The position numbers were made by a program, and so were the translations under genes. Positions 35,599 through 44,415 of a DNA stretch of 64,000 bases are shown piece after piece. The notes under the pieces were generated by a model, which saw nothing but the letters and a program-made list of their open reading frames with translations, was not told the DNA's origin and ran no database searches. This DNA is from Periweissella cryptocerci. GTDB taxonomy: Bacteria > Bacillota > Bacilli > Lactobacillales > Lactobacillaceae. Every line of letters begins with the position of its first letter. Within the stretch, counting starts at the first letter, position 1. The stretch covers positions 2,914,001 through 2,978,000 of the forward strand of contig NZ_CP037940.1 of assembly GCF_004358325.1 (NCBI RefSeq), in the 5' to 3' direction.

Positions 35599-35950
35599 AA
35601 TCAATTCAAAACTGGAATCAATTCAAAACTGGAATCAATTCAAAACTGGAATCAATTCAAAGCTCGTACCAATTCAAAACTGGAATCAATTCAAAACTGG
35701 AATCAATTCAAAACTGGAATCAATTCAAAGCTCGTACCAATTCAAAGCTTGTATCAATCCAAAGCAAAGTTTGTATCAATCCAAAATTACAAAATTAGAA
35801 ACAATTCAAAATTAGAATCAATTCAAATTAGAATCAATTCAAAATTAGAATCAATTCCAAATTAGAATCAATCCAAAATTAGAGTCAATCCAAAATTAGA
35901 ATCAATCCAAAAGTAGAGTCAATCCAAAATTAGAATCAATTCAAAAATAG
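35599..35950 (+). repeat. Iteron array: about 20 copies of a 17-bp repeat (replication origin)
   Basis: A head-to-tail array of AATCAATTCAAAACTGG-type units. The first nine (35599 to about 35750) end mostly in ACTGG or GCTCG; the last ten (about 35800-35950) end in ATTAG and drift to AATCAATCCAAAATTAG. Two central units are expanded to 22-25 bp. It lies directly upstream of the Rep gene, as expected of Rep-binding iterons of a theta-replicating plasmid origin. Open frames through the array are artefacts of the repeat. The stretch 35381-35598 before it holds only a weak ACCAG/CTGGT hairpin and small inverted repeats. Confidence 0.88.
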
Positions 35951-36239
35951 TAAGTCATTGGTAATTACTTTGTAAATACTGATGTCAGTTGTCAGTTGCT
36001 GCGACAGCTACGGAGCTACAGCTCTACGGCTGTTTGTGCTTAACTATGGCACTGGTCATTAATTTATAAGTAAATTTTAACCGGAATTTACTCGCCCGTC
36101 AAAAAAAAGCAAAAAAAATTATATACATTTTTTTTGCATATAGTTCAAATGTTTTCACATGTATTTAAGCGTTTTTGAAAAAACAGGTAAATGTTGTCAC
36201 ATCATAATATTCGTTTAAAGAAACTTAGAGGAGAAAAAA
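35951..36239 (+). promoter_or_regulatory. Origin-proximal region: cruciform, AT-rich stretch, paired 11-mers
   Basis: Around 36004-36034 is an imperfect palindrome (ACAGCTACGGAGCT with AGCTCTACGGCTGT). An A/T-only stretch of about 40 bases near 36105-36140 fits a DNA unwinding element. TGTTTTCACAT (36150-36160) and TGTTGTCACAT (36192-36202) are direct repeats 42 bp apart, four helical turns, and may be Rep or regulator sites in the rep promoter. A GAGGAG ribosome site precedes rep. Confidence 0.6.
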
Positions 36240-37253
36240 ATGACAGAGAAAACTGGAACAATAACAAATCGAAGTAAGCGTAATCCATTTGAGATGATTC
36301 CTCGAGATTTATTACAAGACCACTCTATCTCATTTGGTGCGATGGGACTTCTTAGTAACATGGTAAGTCATTCTACTGAATTTACGTTGCATAAAACGTG
36401 GTTATATACTACAAATTCAGTAGATGGTCGTCGAGTTGTTGATAAATACTGGCAGGAACTTGTTGAAGCAGGCTATTTATTTCAATGGCGTAAACGTAAT
36501 GGTCAACGCCTAGATTATGCTTATGATTTTTCTGTTGAACGTTTTACAGCAAGTGAAGTATTAGCTTTGGTAGAGGAACGATACAATTCTGGGTGGATGA
36601 TATACCGCAAAGAATTGGGAGCTAAATTACTAACTCCTGAAACTGATATTCGGTCGGCGTTACCAGAAAGTTTTGTTGATACGGATCGAGATGAGATTCA
36701 AAAAATGCACGAAAAAGGTATGTCCTCAGGTGTTCAATTTGTACACCTCAACAAAGCCCGTCAAATCAAGGATTCTTCAGGTGTGCATTCTGAACAGCTC
36801 ACCGTGAGCTGTTCAGCCCGTACAAGTAATAAAGACTTAATAAATAAAGACTTAATAAATGATGATGATGATGAATATGTGTCAATGAAATCTGCCAACA
36901 AAAGCCAAGATTCAGTTGTTCCTGAAAAAACAGAAAAAAATGATAGCGCTGAAAAAGAATCAATGTCTGAAACAGTAATTCGCGAATTTGAGGATTCATT
37001 TGGGAAAGCGTTAAATCCGACTGAGAAAAAACATGTACGAAAATTGTCTCAAAAATATTCACGGGATGACCTCATGAGTGCGATAGAAATTACGAGTCTG
37101 TATTCGCCTACAAATGCACCTGTAAAATATTTTGAAACAACACTATCGAACTTGCATAAAAAACGTGCAGAGAAGTCTGAATTACGAATTCACGATATTC
37201 CGTTAGTTGCTGATATTTTCCACACTGAGTATTTAAACTCAAGTGCCAATTAA
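36240..37253 (+). CDS. Replication initiation protein, wHTH plus DnaD-like C-terminus
   Basis: A 337-residue protein. The N-terminal 110 residues look like the winged-helix domain of phage/plasmid replisome organisers (NPFEMIPRDLLQDHSISFGA, then KYWQELVEAGYLFQ). A charged variable linker (about 150-250, including DDDDE) leads to a C-terminal segment (about 255-315, KYSRDDLMSAIEI and NAPVKYFETTLSNL) resembling the DnaD/DnaB-type helicase-loading domain. With the iteron array directly upstream it is the likely initiator of the element replicon. The exact Rep family was not identified. Confidence 0.75.
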   Translation: MTEKTGTITNRSKRNPFEMIPRDLLQDHSISFGAMGLLSNMVSHSTEFTLHKTWLYTTNSVDGRRVVDKYWQELVEAGYLFQWRKRNGQRLDYAYDFSVERFTASEVLALVEERYNSGWMIYRKELGAKLLTPETDIRSALPESFVDTDRDEIQKMHEKGMSSGVQFVHLNKARQIKDSSGVHSEQLTVSCSARTSNKDLINKDLINDDDDEYVSMKSANKSQDSVVPEKTEKNDSAEKESMSETVIREFEDSFGKALNPTEKKHVRKLSQKYSRDDLMSAIEITSLYSPTNAPVKYFETTLSNLHKKRAEKSELRIHDIPLVADIFHTEYLNSSAN

Positions 37254-37278
37254 GTTGTGCAAAGGAATTGGATGTCAC

Positions 37279-37485
37279 ATGAATCGTTCAGAGTACAGAA
37301 AAATAAAGAGAAAGAAAGTCGTGGGTGAGTTACCAGTTTCATTTCGCCAAGTTGCCGTTTACAAAAAAGAGTCGGATTGGCTTGAAGTAATTATTTGTAT
37401 TGTGTTTGGTGTTTTCTTGGTGTTATTAGTTTTTGAAATTGGTGTTCACTTAGGTTTTATTCATACAAAAATAGAGGTGAAGTAA
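37279..37485 (+). CDS. Small single-pass membrane protein
   Basis: About 68 residues: a basic N-terminus (RKIKRKK) and one transmembrane helix (about residues 37-58, LEVIICIVFGVFLVLLVFEI). The ATG at 37279 follows AAAGGA at a slightly long distance. Its stop overlaps the next start by one base (TAATG), so the two are coupled. Function unknown; small membrane proteins are common in conjugation operons. Confidence 0.65.
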   Translation: MNRSEYRKIKRKKVVGELPVSFRQVAVYKKESDWLEVIICIVFGVFLVLLVFEIGVHLGFIHTKIEVK

Positions 37486-37850
37486 TGAGTATTGTTAATA
37501 CATGGCACGTTATAGCTCGTGCATTAGTTGTTCAACCAGTAGATGGCGACCCAAGTAATTCTGTCGCTGGTTTGTCGGAGGAACTATTAAAGTTTGATAT
37601 TCCCCGGTCAAATTCAAAAGATGATTACAAAGCGGGTGATGTGGTTAGTGTTCAATTTTTCAAAGGTGATTGGAAATTCATGGGAATGGTTCGAGTTGAA
37701 GCACGTCCATTCCGTTTTTCCTCAGAATATTCAGAGTTAGAAGCTGAAGGCATTGTGCTTAGCAACATTGGCGAGTATGCAGATATTGCTAAGCCAATCA
37801 TTCAAACTTTGGCATTGGAATCTGTTTCTAAATTGTTGCTGCGTAAGTAG
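37485..37850 (+). CDS. Hypothetical protein, mobile-element operon
   Basis: A 121-residue soluble protein with no recognised family. The sequence looks beta-rich in the middle (GDVVSVQFFKGDWKFMGMV). GAGGTGA upstream, and it overlaps the preceding gene by one base. Part of the rep-distal operon of the element. Confidence 0.65.
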   Translation: MSIVNTWHVIARALVVQPVDGDPSNSVAGLSEELLKFDIPRSNSKDDYKAGDVVSVQFFKGDWKFMGMVRVEARPFRFSSEYSELEAEGIVLSNIGEYADIAKPIIQTLALESVSKLLLRK

Positions 37851-37889
37851 TAATTCTGTTTTTAGTGTTTGAAAATTGGAGGTTTTTTT

Positions 37890-38360
37890 ATGCAAGGTCA
37901 AAATCAAAAAGTTAAAGGATTAAGTTTGCGGGTAAAAGTGATTGTAGTAATCGTTGGATTGGGTGTGATTTTTTTAACTTTGTTGCTCTTTAATGGTTAC
38001 ATGAAAAATTCAATAAAAAGTGATTTAGGCAGTGGGTTGGATTTGAAGCAAACTGTACGTTTAAACAGTGTGATGAATTCTCGGAACCTTGCTAGACACC
38101 GTAAGGTAATATTAGTTTTCTTTAAATCTGGATGTCCTGATTGTCAGTCTGTGACCAAACAAGTTAATGAATTGGTGCAAGAAAATCCCGATATATTGAC
38201 GGTTAAGTTAGACGCTAAATCTGCTAAAAGTAAACGCTATTTTGATTTGTATAAGGTGAAACATGTGCCTACTTTTCAGCGAATGGACGATGGGTTTGTT
38301 AGTAAATATCAAGGGGTTGATGTAAAAAAAATTACCGAAATGTTTGAAAAAAATGAATGA
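37890..38360 (+). CDS. Membrane-anchored thioredoxin-like protein
   Basis: A 156-residue protein with an N-terminal transmembrane helix (about residues 16-38) and a C-terminal thioredoxin fold with active site CPDC in FFKSGCPDCQS and the cis-proline of KHVPTFQR. It is probably on the outer face of the membrane, making or reducing disulfides in transfer or surface proteins of the element. GGAGG at about 37878 sets the start. Thioredoxin-like proteins are a recurring part of Gram-positive conjugation clusters. Confidence 0.8.
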   Translation: MQGQNQKVKGLSLRVKVIVVIVGLGVIFLTLLLFNGYMKNSIKSDLGSGLDLKQTVRLNSVMNSRNLARHRKVILVFFKSGCPDCQSVTKQVNELVQENPDILTVKLDAKSAKSKRYFDLYKVKHVPTFQRMDDGFVSKYQGVDVKKITEMFEKNE

Positions 38361-38469
38361 TGATTCTCACTCTGTAATCAACTTTTAGAGGAGAAATAGA
38401 GCAATTGTGGGATTTATGAGTTTCAGCGAAATTTGTTGATTATTTTGAGAAAGTGTAGAGGAAAAGATA

Positions 38470-39447
38470 ATGAGAGGTATTGGTGAAAGTTATCCTGCAT
38501 ATTTTTTTCGGTGGTGGAAGCCTCGAAAAATACTGCACCGTTTTGTTTGGGTGGGTGCCGTGTTCTTAACGATGATTGCATTATTTGTGTCAGCTCGTTT
38601 TGACGCAAGCCCTATTAGTGAAAAACCTACACCGTTGAATATGTACCAAGGGTTCGTTAATTCAAATGATTCAATTGCGTTAGTTTCAAAAAAGTATTCT
38701 GAAACTAAAAATGTTTTGGTTGCTCAATTTGCAATAAGTAACTCAAATGATGGTGTTACAGTGCCGTTTAACAAACTTGCTTTCCAAGTTCAGGTAAAGA
38801 ATTTAAGAGCTGCTAAGGACGCAAAAGTTGAAATAATTCCAACAACCGAGAGTCATTTCGTGCTGTTAATTAGGGGCTTGAAAGATAACTATAAAGCTTT
38901 GACTTTTAGCGTTGCAAACATAAATGATGTGGACGATTTAGGCGCTGATGATTCTGATTTAGCGACAGATGTAGATTTAGTTAATGAGTATTCATCATCG
39001 TCATCGTCGCAGCAAAATACACCTGATATTTTGAATTTTTATGTGCTTCCCACAAAGAAAATGGTCGATAACAAAATGACGATTGATTCAAAAATAGGTT
39101 ATGCCGTTTCTGGTGTGAATACACAAATTAGTGTTTTAAAAGCGCAAATCAAAAAGGGAACTGATCGTATTGAACTTCACAACAAAGAGATACAACAAAA
39201 CCAGCAAAAGATTAAAACATTACAAGACAAAATGAAGTACGATGTTCAATCTGAAATTGATAATGATAACAATACAATTCAAGGCTATCAAAGTGATATA
39301 GGTTCAATTCAAAATCAAATCGATTCAATTAATGCTAATAACAAAAATTTTGAAGAAAAAATTGCATTACTTGAGAAACAAAAAAGTGATATTAAAGCCG
39401 GGGTTGTAAAGTTAGGCGGTAAAGTTGTTGTTCAACAAATGAAGTAA
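38470..39447 (+). CDS. Membrane-anchored coiled-coil protein, hypothetical
   Basis: A 325-residue protein with one N-terminal transmembrane helix (about 24-43), a beta-rich middle domain (50-165), a short Ser-rich linker (SSSSSSQQ) and a long coiled coil (about 205-310) with many Gln/Asn/Lys heptads. TAGAGGAAAAG precedes the ATG. No family recognised. Position before the candidate oriT and relaxosome genes suggests a role at the cell surface or in mating-pair contact. Confidence 0.65.
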   Translation: MRGIGESYPAYFFRWWKPRKILHRFVWVGAVFLTMIALFVSARFDASPISEKPTPLNMYQGFVNSNDSIALVSKKYSETKNVLVAQFAISNSNDGVTVPFNKLAFQVQVKNLRAAKDAKVEIIPTTESHFVLLIRGLKDNYKALTFSVANINDVDDLGADDSDLATDVDLVNEYSSSSSSQQNTPDILNFYVLPTKKMVDNKMTIDSKIGYAVSGVNTQISVLKAQIKKGTDRIELHNKEIQQNQQKIKTLQDKMKYDVQSEIDNDNNTIQGYQSDIGSIQNQIDSINANNKNFEEKIALLEKQKSDIKAGVVKLGGKVVVQQMK

Positions 39448-39521
39448 GACACTTTAAAAAAAGTATTCTTGGTCATATTTTTATGACTGTTTTATATAGC
39501 GTTTTGTCATATTGATTGGCA

Positions 39522-39700
39522 AAACAGCTGTTTCGTTTGTGCACACAGTACAACGCACAAAAAGCACGCAAAGTGAAATAAAAGCACTCGTTATAGCACA
39601 CGGACAGCACACAGCGAGAAAATTTAGGCGCCTTTGGAAACCCCCACACTGTGGGGTCGGCTGCTTGTCAGGCGATAGTTTCCCTTATGCTCTTTAGAAA
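39522..39700 (+). other. Candidate origin of transfer (oriT)
   Basis: A gene-free, GC-richer island within AT-rich DNA, directly before the DNA-binding and relaxase genes. It holds a perfect AAACAGCTGTTT palindrome (39522-39533), TTTGTGC/GCACAAA inverted repeats (39537-39561), AGCACAC direct repeats (about 39595-39613), AGGCGCCT (39626-39633) and CCCCACACTGTGGGG (39642-39656). Density of inverted repeats and position fit an oriT; the nick site cannot be named. Confidence 0.55.
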
Positions 39701-39786
39701 ATATTACGGCGTGTGCTAATTCTGAATGAATTTGTAGAGATTATAGGTTCATCCAAAATAGAAAAACGAAAGGTGGTTTTACTGTT

Positions 39787-40065
39787 ATGAGTCGGCTAGA
39801 TTTGAAAAACGTACCTGATGATGTTGTTAAAGAAATTGAAGTTGGTGCTACTGAAAGAAATATGAGTAGGTCTGAATATTCTGTTAGGCTGCTGAAGCTT
39901 GCGCTTAGATTTGAGAATGAAAAACAAGTTTTATCGCCGTATCAATATGTTCTAAATCAGCAAAATATGTTACTGAATAAGTTAACCAATGGGAATAAAA
40001 AAATTGTGGATAAACTTGATGATTTGCAGGTTCAATTCGATATGTTTTTTGATGAGAATGGGTAA
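39787..40065 (+). CDS. Small DNA-binding protein, ribbon-helix-helix-like (relaxosome accessory)
   Basis: A 92-residue protein. The N-terminus (SRLDLKNVPDDVVKEIEV, then ERNMSRSEYSVRLLKLAL) has the pattern of an Arc/MetJ-type ribbon-helix-helix domain; the C-terminus is a coiled coil. Located between the candidate oriT and the relaxase gene, it probably binds oriT as a relaxosome component. AAAGGTGG upstream. Confidence 0.7.
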   Translation: MSRLDLKNVPDDVVKEIEVGATERNMSRSEYSVRLLKLALRFENEKQVLSPYQYVLNQQNMLLNKLTNGNKKIVDKLDDLQVQFDMFFDENG

Positions 40066-40088
40066 AACAAATGACGTGAGGAATAAGA

Positions 40089-40589
40089 ATGGGAAAAAAT
40101 ATAACTATCCGCTTGAACGATAATGAGACTCAAATACTTAATGAAATTGTTGATTATTTTAGCCAACAATCAAAGATTGTTTTAGGCAACAGCAATGGTA
40201 CGTATAGTCCCGTTTTGAAAGAAGTTTTGCGTAGCTTTTATAATGTTTTTGTTGCAAATAATTTTAGCGATGATTATTTAAAAAGGACTGAAAATATTTT
40301 TAATATGACGGCTACGGATCCAGCAATTGTTGAATTAAAAAAGTTTGTAATTGAGTCCCATGATGATTTGAAATCCCAACAAAATCAAATTGATTTAATG
40401 ATTACTGAGAGTTTATTACTTGCGATGAGGTCTTTAATATTGTTATCGCCTAGTTACGAAACCGAATTGGAAAAAACTAATTCATTTTATGTTAGAGGAA
40501 CTCGTGAAAACGAGATTTATGAAAAATTAAAAGATATAAGAAAAGATGGAAAGGATGTCAATTTTAATAAAACAAAATGGCATAACTAG
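40089..40589 (+). CDS. Hypothetical protein with N-terminal RHH-like region
   Basis: A 166-residue protein starting KNITIRLNDNETQILNEIVDYF, again like a ribbon-helix-helix strand and helix, followed by a helical body. No specific family recognised. Probably a second relaxosome or partition-type DNA-binding protein. GTGAGGA upstream; its stop is followed 9 bases later by the next start. Confidence 0.6.
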   Translation: MGKNITIRLNDNETQILNEIVDYFSQQSKIVLGNSNGTYSPVLKEVLRSFYNVFVANNFSDDYLKRTENIFNMTATDPAIVELKKFVIESHDDLKSQQNQIDLMITESLLLAMRSLILLSPSYETELEKTNSFYVRGTRENEIYEKLKDIRKDGKDVNFNKTKWHN

Positions 40590-40598
40590 GTGTGTGCA

Positions 40599-41279
40599 AT
40601 GTTATCTAATTTTGAAAAACAGAGTCAAACTGAATTGTTTGATATTTTGGAAAATTTGTCACGTTTGAATTTACGATGGTTCGCTGAAATCGGTGAGTAT
40701 GATTTTTATTTTAAGAGGTTTGTAGAGCCAATTGAATCAATAAGTAGTGATGAAAATATCATTCAAAGAATTAGTACGGAACGTGAATTGTACGTTAGAC
40801 TTGTCGAGTTTCAAAGCCTTTTAGGAGGTGATGACAGTGATGAGAAGGAAATAAGCGTTGCTGCTAACGATAGTCAAACAACCCGTTCTCGAGCTAGTAA
40901 ATATCATCTTACGGTAGTTGAAGCGTTTGTTGATACTTATCGTAAATTTGGTTATACGACAACGCAAATAGTTGAATTTTTATCTGAAAAAGGAATCGTC
41001 ACTTCACTAAAACAAGTGAATAATGTTATAGATTCTCGCAAGTTAAAAAGATATGTTTCAATTCGTAAACGCAGCAGTAAAGATTATATTGATGTACTAG
41101 CTATTTATGTAAAAACATTCATGCAATTTGGTTTTAAAGTTTCAGAGATGGTTAGTTCACTTGCTGATTTGGGTATTGAAACTTCTATAAAACAAATTAA
41201 TAATGTGATTTATTCGCGGGATTTGTCTCGGTTTGTTTCTAGTTCAATAGCGGAAACTAGCGTTTGTGTTTATGAGTGA
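40599..41279 (+). CDS. Hypothetical protein with duplicated C-terminal domain
   Basis: A 226-residue protein. The C-terminal half contains two homologous units of about 55 residues: one with DTYRKFGYTTTQIVEFLSEK...QVNNVIDSRKLKRYVS and one with KTFMQFGFKVSEMVSSLADL...QINNVIYSRDLSRFVS. Each looks like a small helix-turn-helix. A two-headed DNA-binding protein acting at oriT is the natural guess. The ATG at 40599 follows AGGTG; the end overlaps the relaxase start. Confidence 0.65.
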   Translation: MLSNFEKQSQTELFDILENLSRLNLRWFAEIGEYDFYFKRFVEPIESISSDENIIQRISTERELYVRLVEFQSLLGGDDSDEKEISVAANDSQTTRSRASKYHLTVVEAFVDTYRKFGYTTTQIVEFLSEKGIVTSLKQVNNVIDSRKLKRYVSIRKRSSKDYIDVLAIYVKTFMQFGFKVSEMVSSLADLGIETSIKQINNVIYSRDLSRFVSSSIAETSVCVYE

Positions 41280-43353
41280 AAACAAAGGATTTTATTCAGA
41301 TAAAGGTAGCAATGCGAATGTTGTTACTATGTGGGAATTTGCGTTACCTAGTAATACAAATAAGTTTTCAAATTTTGTGAAATATACTAATAGAAATGAA
41401 GCAATCAAACGTGATGATTATAGTGATTATGTTGGGTACACTTCACGTGATTCTGCGCGTGTTATTGATTTTGATGAAGAAAATTCGGATAGCTATACAA
41501 CATGTTTTAATGGTTCAACAACACATATGACTGTTGATGATGTTGCTGCCCTGGAGGCACAACTAAATTTGGCACAAGACCATGGTAGTCCATTACAAAA
41601 AGGTGTGATTTCGTTTAAGACCGATTGGTTGGTTGATAACGGTATTGTAAGTTTTGATGATGGCGATGTGACTAATTTTAAAAATGGTAATAGACATGTT
41701 TTTCAAAACAAATTGAAGTTAGCAGTTCAAAATGCGCTTGAAGAAAAGGGTGGATTACTTGATATGGAAAAATTTAATTCGCCGATTTGGTGGGGGAATG
41801 TTCACTTAAATACTGATGATGTTCATGTTCATATTGGTATTTGTGAATCTGGAAAATCGAAAAGAGATTTGACCAATGAAGGTGAAACTAAAGGCGAATT
41901 TAGGCAGCATTCCATTGATCACTTTAAAAGAGCTATTTACGATTATGTTAGTCAAAATAATAGACTGGTTGAATTAGAAAGAACTGAGAATGAGTTGAGT
42001 AAAGATATTCAGAAACGACATGTTATGCAAGTTAACCTAAAAAATGATTATTTACTTAATAGAGCTTTCAAAGCACTTCCAAAAAATAAAAAAGTTTGGC
42101 GTGAAAAGTCTAATTCAAAGCAGATAGCAGCTTCAAAAAAATTAGTTCATGAGTATATTGAAAATGTATTAAAAGATGACCCATTATTTCAAGATTTTAT
42201 TGGAACTTTGGAATCTTATAACGCTACGTATCGTGCGAATTTTGGTGATATACGTGTTGACCAGGTTGAAAGAGGCACTAAAGAATTAAAGGCAGATTTA
42301 TCTAGCGCAATTTTCGCTAGATTTCGAGATATGGATTCTGGTGATTTTGAAAAGGACATAAAGGAGGAATTTGAAAATTCATCTGATAAAGAGAATGAAG
42401 AAGCTATTAATAGTTTGAAAGACCAATTGAAACGTACTAGTGACAGTACTTTGCAACGCAAATTGAAGCAAGAAATTGGTTTACGAAAAATGGCAATCCG
42501 AAAGCACCACATTGATGATTTAAAGTCTATTGCTGATGAACGGTATTCAAATGTATTGGGCTTAGAGAAGCAAGCTAGTGTGAAGTTTCATAATAGCGGA
42601 AAAGAACTTTTATCTTTTAAAAAAAATCAGTACCGAATGCAATCACGCTTTTATGAACTTTCACTAAAAGCAACTTATCAGATGAGCCAAGATGAACGTG
42701 ACGAAAAGAAGTTGCTGGAAGTTTATGGGATTGATGTGGTCAATATTAATCCTGACAAATTGTCAGCTAAGAGTGAGGGTAATTTGGTGCATATGCTTGA
42801 TAGAGAAAGCAGGCTAATTTCTAAAGTGTCCGAGGAGGAGTTTAAGGAATTTGGTGACATCTACGGATTGCAACCTTCTGTACTAGGTCGCCGTAATCAG
42901 ATTAATGAATTACATCGTTTGCGGCAAATAACTGAATATAAAGGACAGGTTCGAGATAAAAATATTTTGCTAAAAAACATGGATAAAGATTCTTTGAATG
43001 CTAAACGGATCCGTGGTGAAATTGGTGGAATTTTCAATAATTTGAAAGTCTTGTACGCTGGCGGGGCTGCTACTGATGTTGAGCGTGAGCGAGTTTTAGT
43101 AGTTGCGAATTATTCAAATACTCGTCACCGTAAGGAGCTACGTGCTGAACGGAATAACAACGGTTTAAGGCTGTCTGGTTCTTTTTTGAGTAGTGTTCGT
43201 ACATTTATTGCTTTAGCTTCAAAAGAGCGTCAGGTTGCAATTTTGAAGCGTCCAATTTCTTTTGATTCTGATTTTGATTCTGATGAAATTGAGTTGCAAC
43301 TTGAGGAGCGTAAACGTGAGCAAGATATGAAACAGACTAATTTGAATATTTAG
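41272..43353 (+). CDS. Relaxase, MobL/MobP-like
   Basis: A 693-residue protein. The N-terminal 240 residues look like a relaxase of the MobL/MobP2 type found on Gram-positive plasmids: WGNVHLNTDDVHVHIG with the His pair H185/H187, and upstream conserved FVKYTNR and SFKTDWL segments. The C-terminal 450 residues are helical and charged. It would nick oriT and pilot the strand into the recipient. The start overlaps the previous stop (ATGAGTGA), giving translational coupling. The catalytic Tyr was not assigned with confidence. Confidence 0.82.
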   Translation: MSENKGFYSDKGSNANVVTMWEFALPSNTNKFSNFVKYTNRNEAIKRDDYSDYVGYTSRDSARVIDFDEENSDSYTTCFNGSTTHMTVDDVAALEAQLNLAQDHGSPLQKGVISFKTDWLVDNGIVSFDDGDVTNFKNGNRHVFQNKLKLAVQNALEEKGGLLDMEKFNSPIWWGNVHLNTDDVHVHIGICESGKSKRDLTNEGETKGEFRQHSIDHFKRAIYDYVSQNNRLVELERTENELSKDIQKRHVMQVNLKNDYLLNRAFKALPKNKKVWREKSNSKQIAASKKLVHEYIENVLKDDPLFQDFIGTLESYNATYRANFGDIRVDQVERGTKELKADLSSAIFARFRDMDSGDFEKDIKEEFENSSDKENEEAINSLKDQLKRTSDSTLQRKLKQEIGLRKMAIRKHHIDDLKSIADERYSNVLGLEKQASVKFHNSGKELLSFKKNQYRMQSRFYELSLKATYQMSQDERDEKKLLEVYGIDVVNINPDKLSAKSEGNLVHMLDRESRLISKVSEEEFKEFGDIYGLQPSVLGRRNQINELHRLRQITEYKGQVRDKNILLKNMDKDSLNAKRIRGEIGGIFNNLKVLYAGGAATDVERERVLVVANYSNTRHRKELRAERNNNGLRLSGSFLSSVRTFIALASKERQVAILKRPISFDSDFDSDEIELQLEERKREQDMKQTNLNI

Positions 43354-43383
43354 CATTAACACAAGGAAAAAGGTGAAACAGTA

Positions 43384-43704
43384 ATGGTTGATAAGATGAT
43401 TTTAGAGATTATTATATTGGTGTTATTAATAATTTTGGAATTAATTATTTTTTTTGCAGTAACTAAAATGGTCTATATTAGTTCTAAGAAATTGAGTAGT
43501 AGGCGTGAAATCTCGGAAAATAAATTCAAGTCGCTAGTAAGTACAGGTAAGTCAGAAATCCCAGAACGCGAAAAATTTATTTTTCAGTATGGGTATGAGA
43601 GGGCTTTGTACGATGTTGGTTTGGAAAATAAGATGAGTTACCGAAAAAATGAAGATGTGACACCTTATGATGGCGCTAATGGAGAAATAGATAATGAAAT
43701 ATAA
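43384..43704 (+). CDS. Small membrane protein, hypothetical
   Basis: A 106-residue protein with one strongly hydrophobic N-terminal helix (about 6-30, LEIIILVLLIILELIIFFAV) and a charged cytoplasmic tail. AAAAGGTGA upstream. Its end overlaps the next gene by 11 bases. Function unknown. Confidence 0.65.
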   Translation: MVDKMILEIIILVLLIILELIIFFAVTKMVYISSKKLSSRREISENKFKSLVSTGKSEIPEREKFIFQYGYERALYDVGLENKMSYRKNEDVTPYDGANGEIDNEI

Positions 43705-43960
43705 GTATATTAAAGTCAATGATTTAGAAATCGTATTAAAGGAAAATCTTACCTTTAAGCATATTGATTTATATCGTTCTGTTGCCAATGATATTATGCG
43801 TGAAGTGAATTCATACTTTGCGAATAACAAGGTGCATATAAAAAATGAAAGTCATTTGATTGAAATAGCTAATTCATTGCAAGCTGCACATTTGAATTTA
43901 GCCGAGGCAGATACTAAACGTTGGGCTGCCGTCGGGGCATTTCATCGGTTGATTGATTAA
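43694..43960 (+). CDS. Hypothetical small protein
   Basis: An 88-residue soluble, helical protein; it starts inside the preceding gene and ends one base before the next possible start. No family recognised. Tight overlaps place it in the post-relaxase operon. Confidence 0.6.
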   Translation: MKYKYIKVNDLEIVLKENLTFKHIDLYRSVANDIMREVNSYFANNKVHIKNESHLIEIANSLQAAHLNLAEADTKRWAAVGAFHRLID

Positions 43961-43977
43961 TGAATTGGAGGTGCGTT

Positions 43978-44226
43978 ATGAAAGAGGAATTAATATTTAT
44001 TGTTCGATTGGATAATGGGAAGTGGTTCAGTTTTATTAATGATGATGGTACTGAGGATTTTATGTGTGCAGCTATTAAACGTACGTATGATGAAGCAGTT
44101 AGTTTAGTTAACTTGGTTGGTGGTGAAATCTATAGAATTCCATGCCCAGTGTTAACTGTGAATGCACACAAAAGTAGTTCTGATGAGTTACTCATGAATG
44201 AGAGTAAGGCATTGGGAAAAGCATGA
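43978..44226 (+). CDS. Hypothetical small protein
   Basis: An 82-residue protein. GGAGGTGC just upstream fixes the ATG at 43978; an earlier in-frame ATG at 43960 lacks such a site. No family recognised. Its stop overlaps the next start (ATGA). Confidence 0.65.
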   Translation: MKEELIFIVRLDNGKWFSFINDDGTEDFMCAAIKRTYDEAVSLVNLVGGEIYRIPCPVLTVNAHKSSSDELLMNESKALGKA

Positions 44227-44405
44227 TTATAGCGGTGTGGATTTGTTTTACTTTTCTTTTACTAGTGTTGATTGCTTTGTCTGCTGTAAATTTTATTGAA
44301 AACAAGATTATCAGAGTTGTTGCTCTCGTACTAGTATTAGTTCTTGCTTGGGTTATTAAAGATATTATTAGTTCTATTATCGTTACAAATATTAAGTCAT
44401 GGTAA
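44223..44405 (+). CDS. Small two-helix membrane protein
   Basis: A 60-residue protein made of two hydrophobic helices (about 2-24 and 30-52) with a short charged turn. It overlaps the preceding gene by 4 bases (ATGA), so it is probably translated by coupling. Function unknown. Confidence 0.6.
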   Translation: MIIAVWICFTFLLLVLIALSAVNFIENKIIRVVALVLVLVLAWVIKDIISSIIVTNIKSW

Positions 44406-44415
44406 GAAGAATGAC

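Noticed and set aside
35549..35815. Open frames of 77-88 codons across the iteron array, reading LESIQNWNQFKTG repeats
   Set aside because: They arise because a 17-bp repeat without stop codons reads open in several frames; no ribosome site, and similar products in more than one frame.
35599..35950. CRISPR array
   Set aside because: The repeats are directly adjacent with no unique spacers, and no cas genes are present; the layout is that of iterons.
39512..39697. 61-codon frame across the candidate oriT
   Set aside because: Palindrome-rich sequence, no ribosome site, and composition unlike neighbouring genes.
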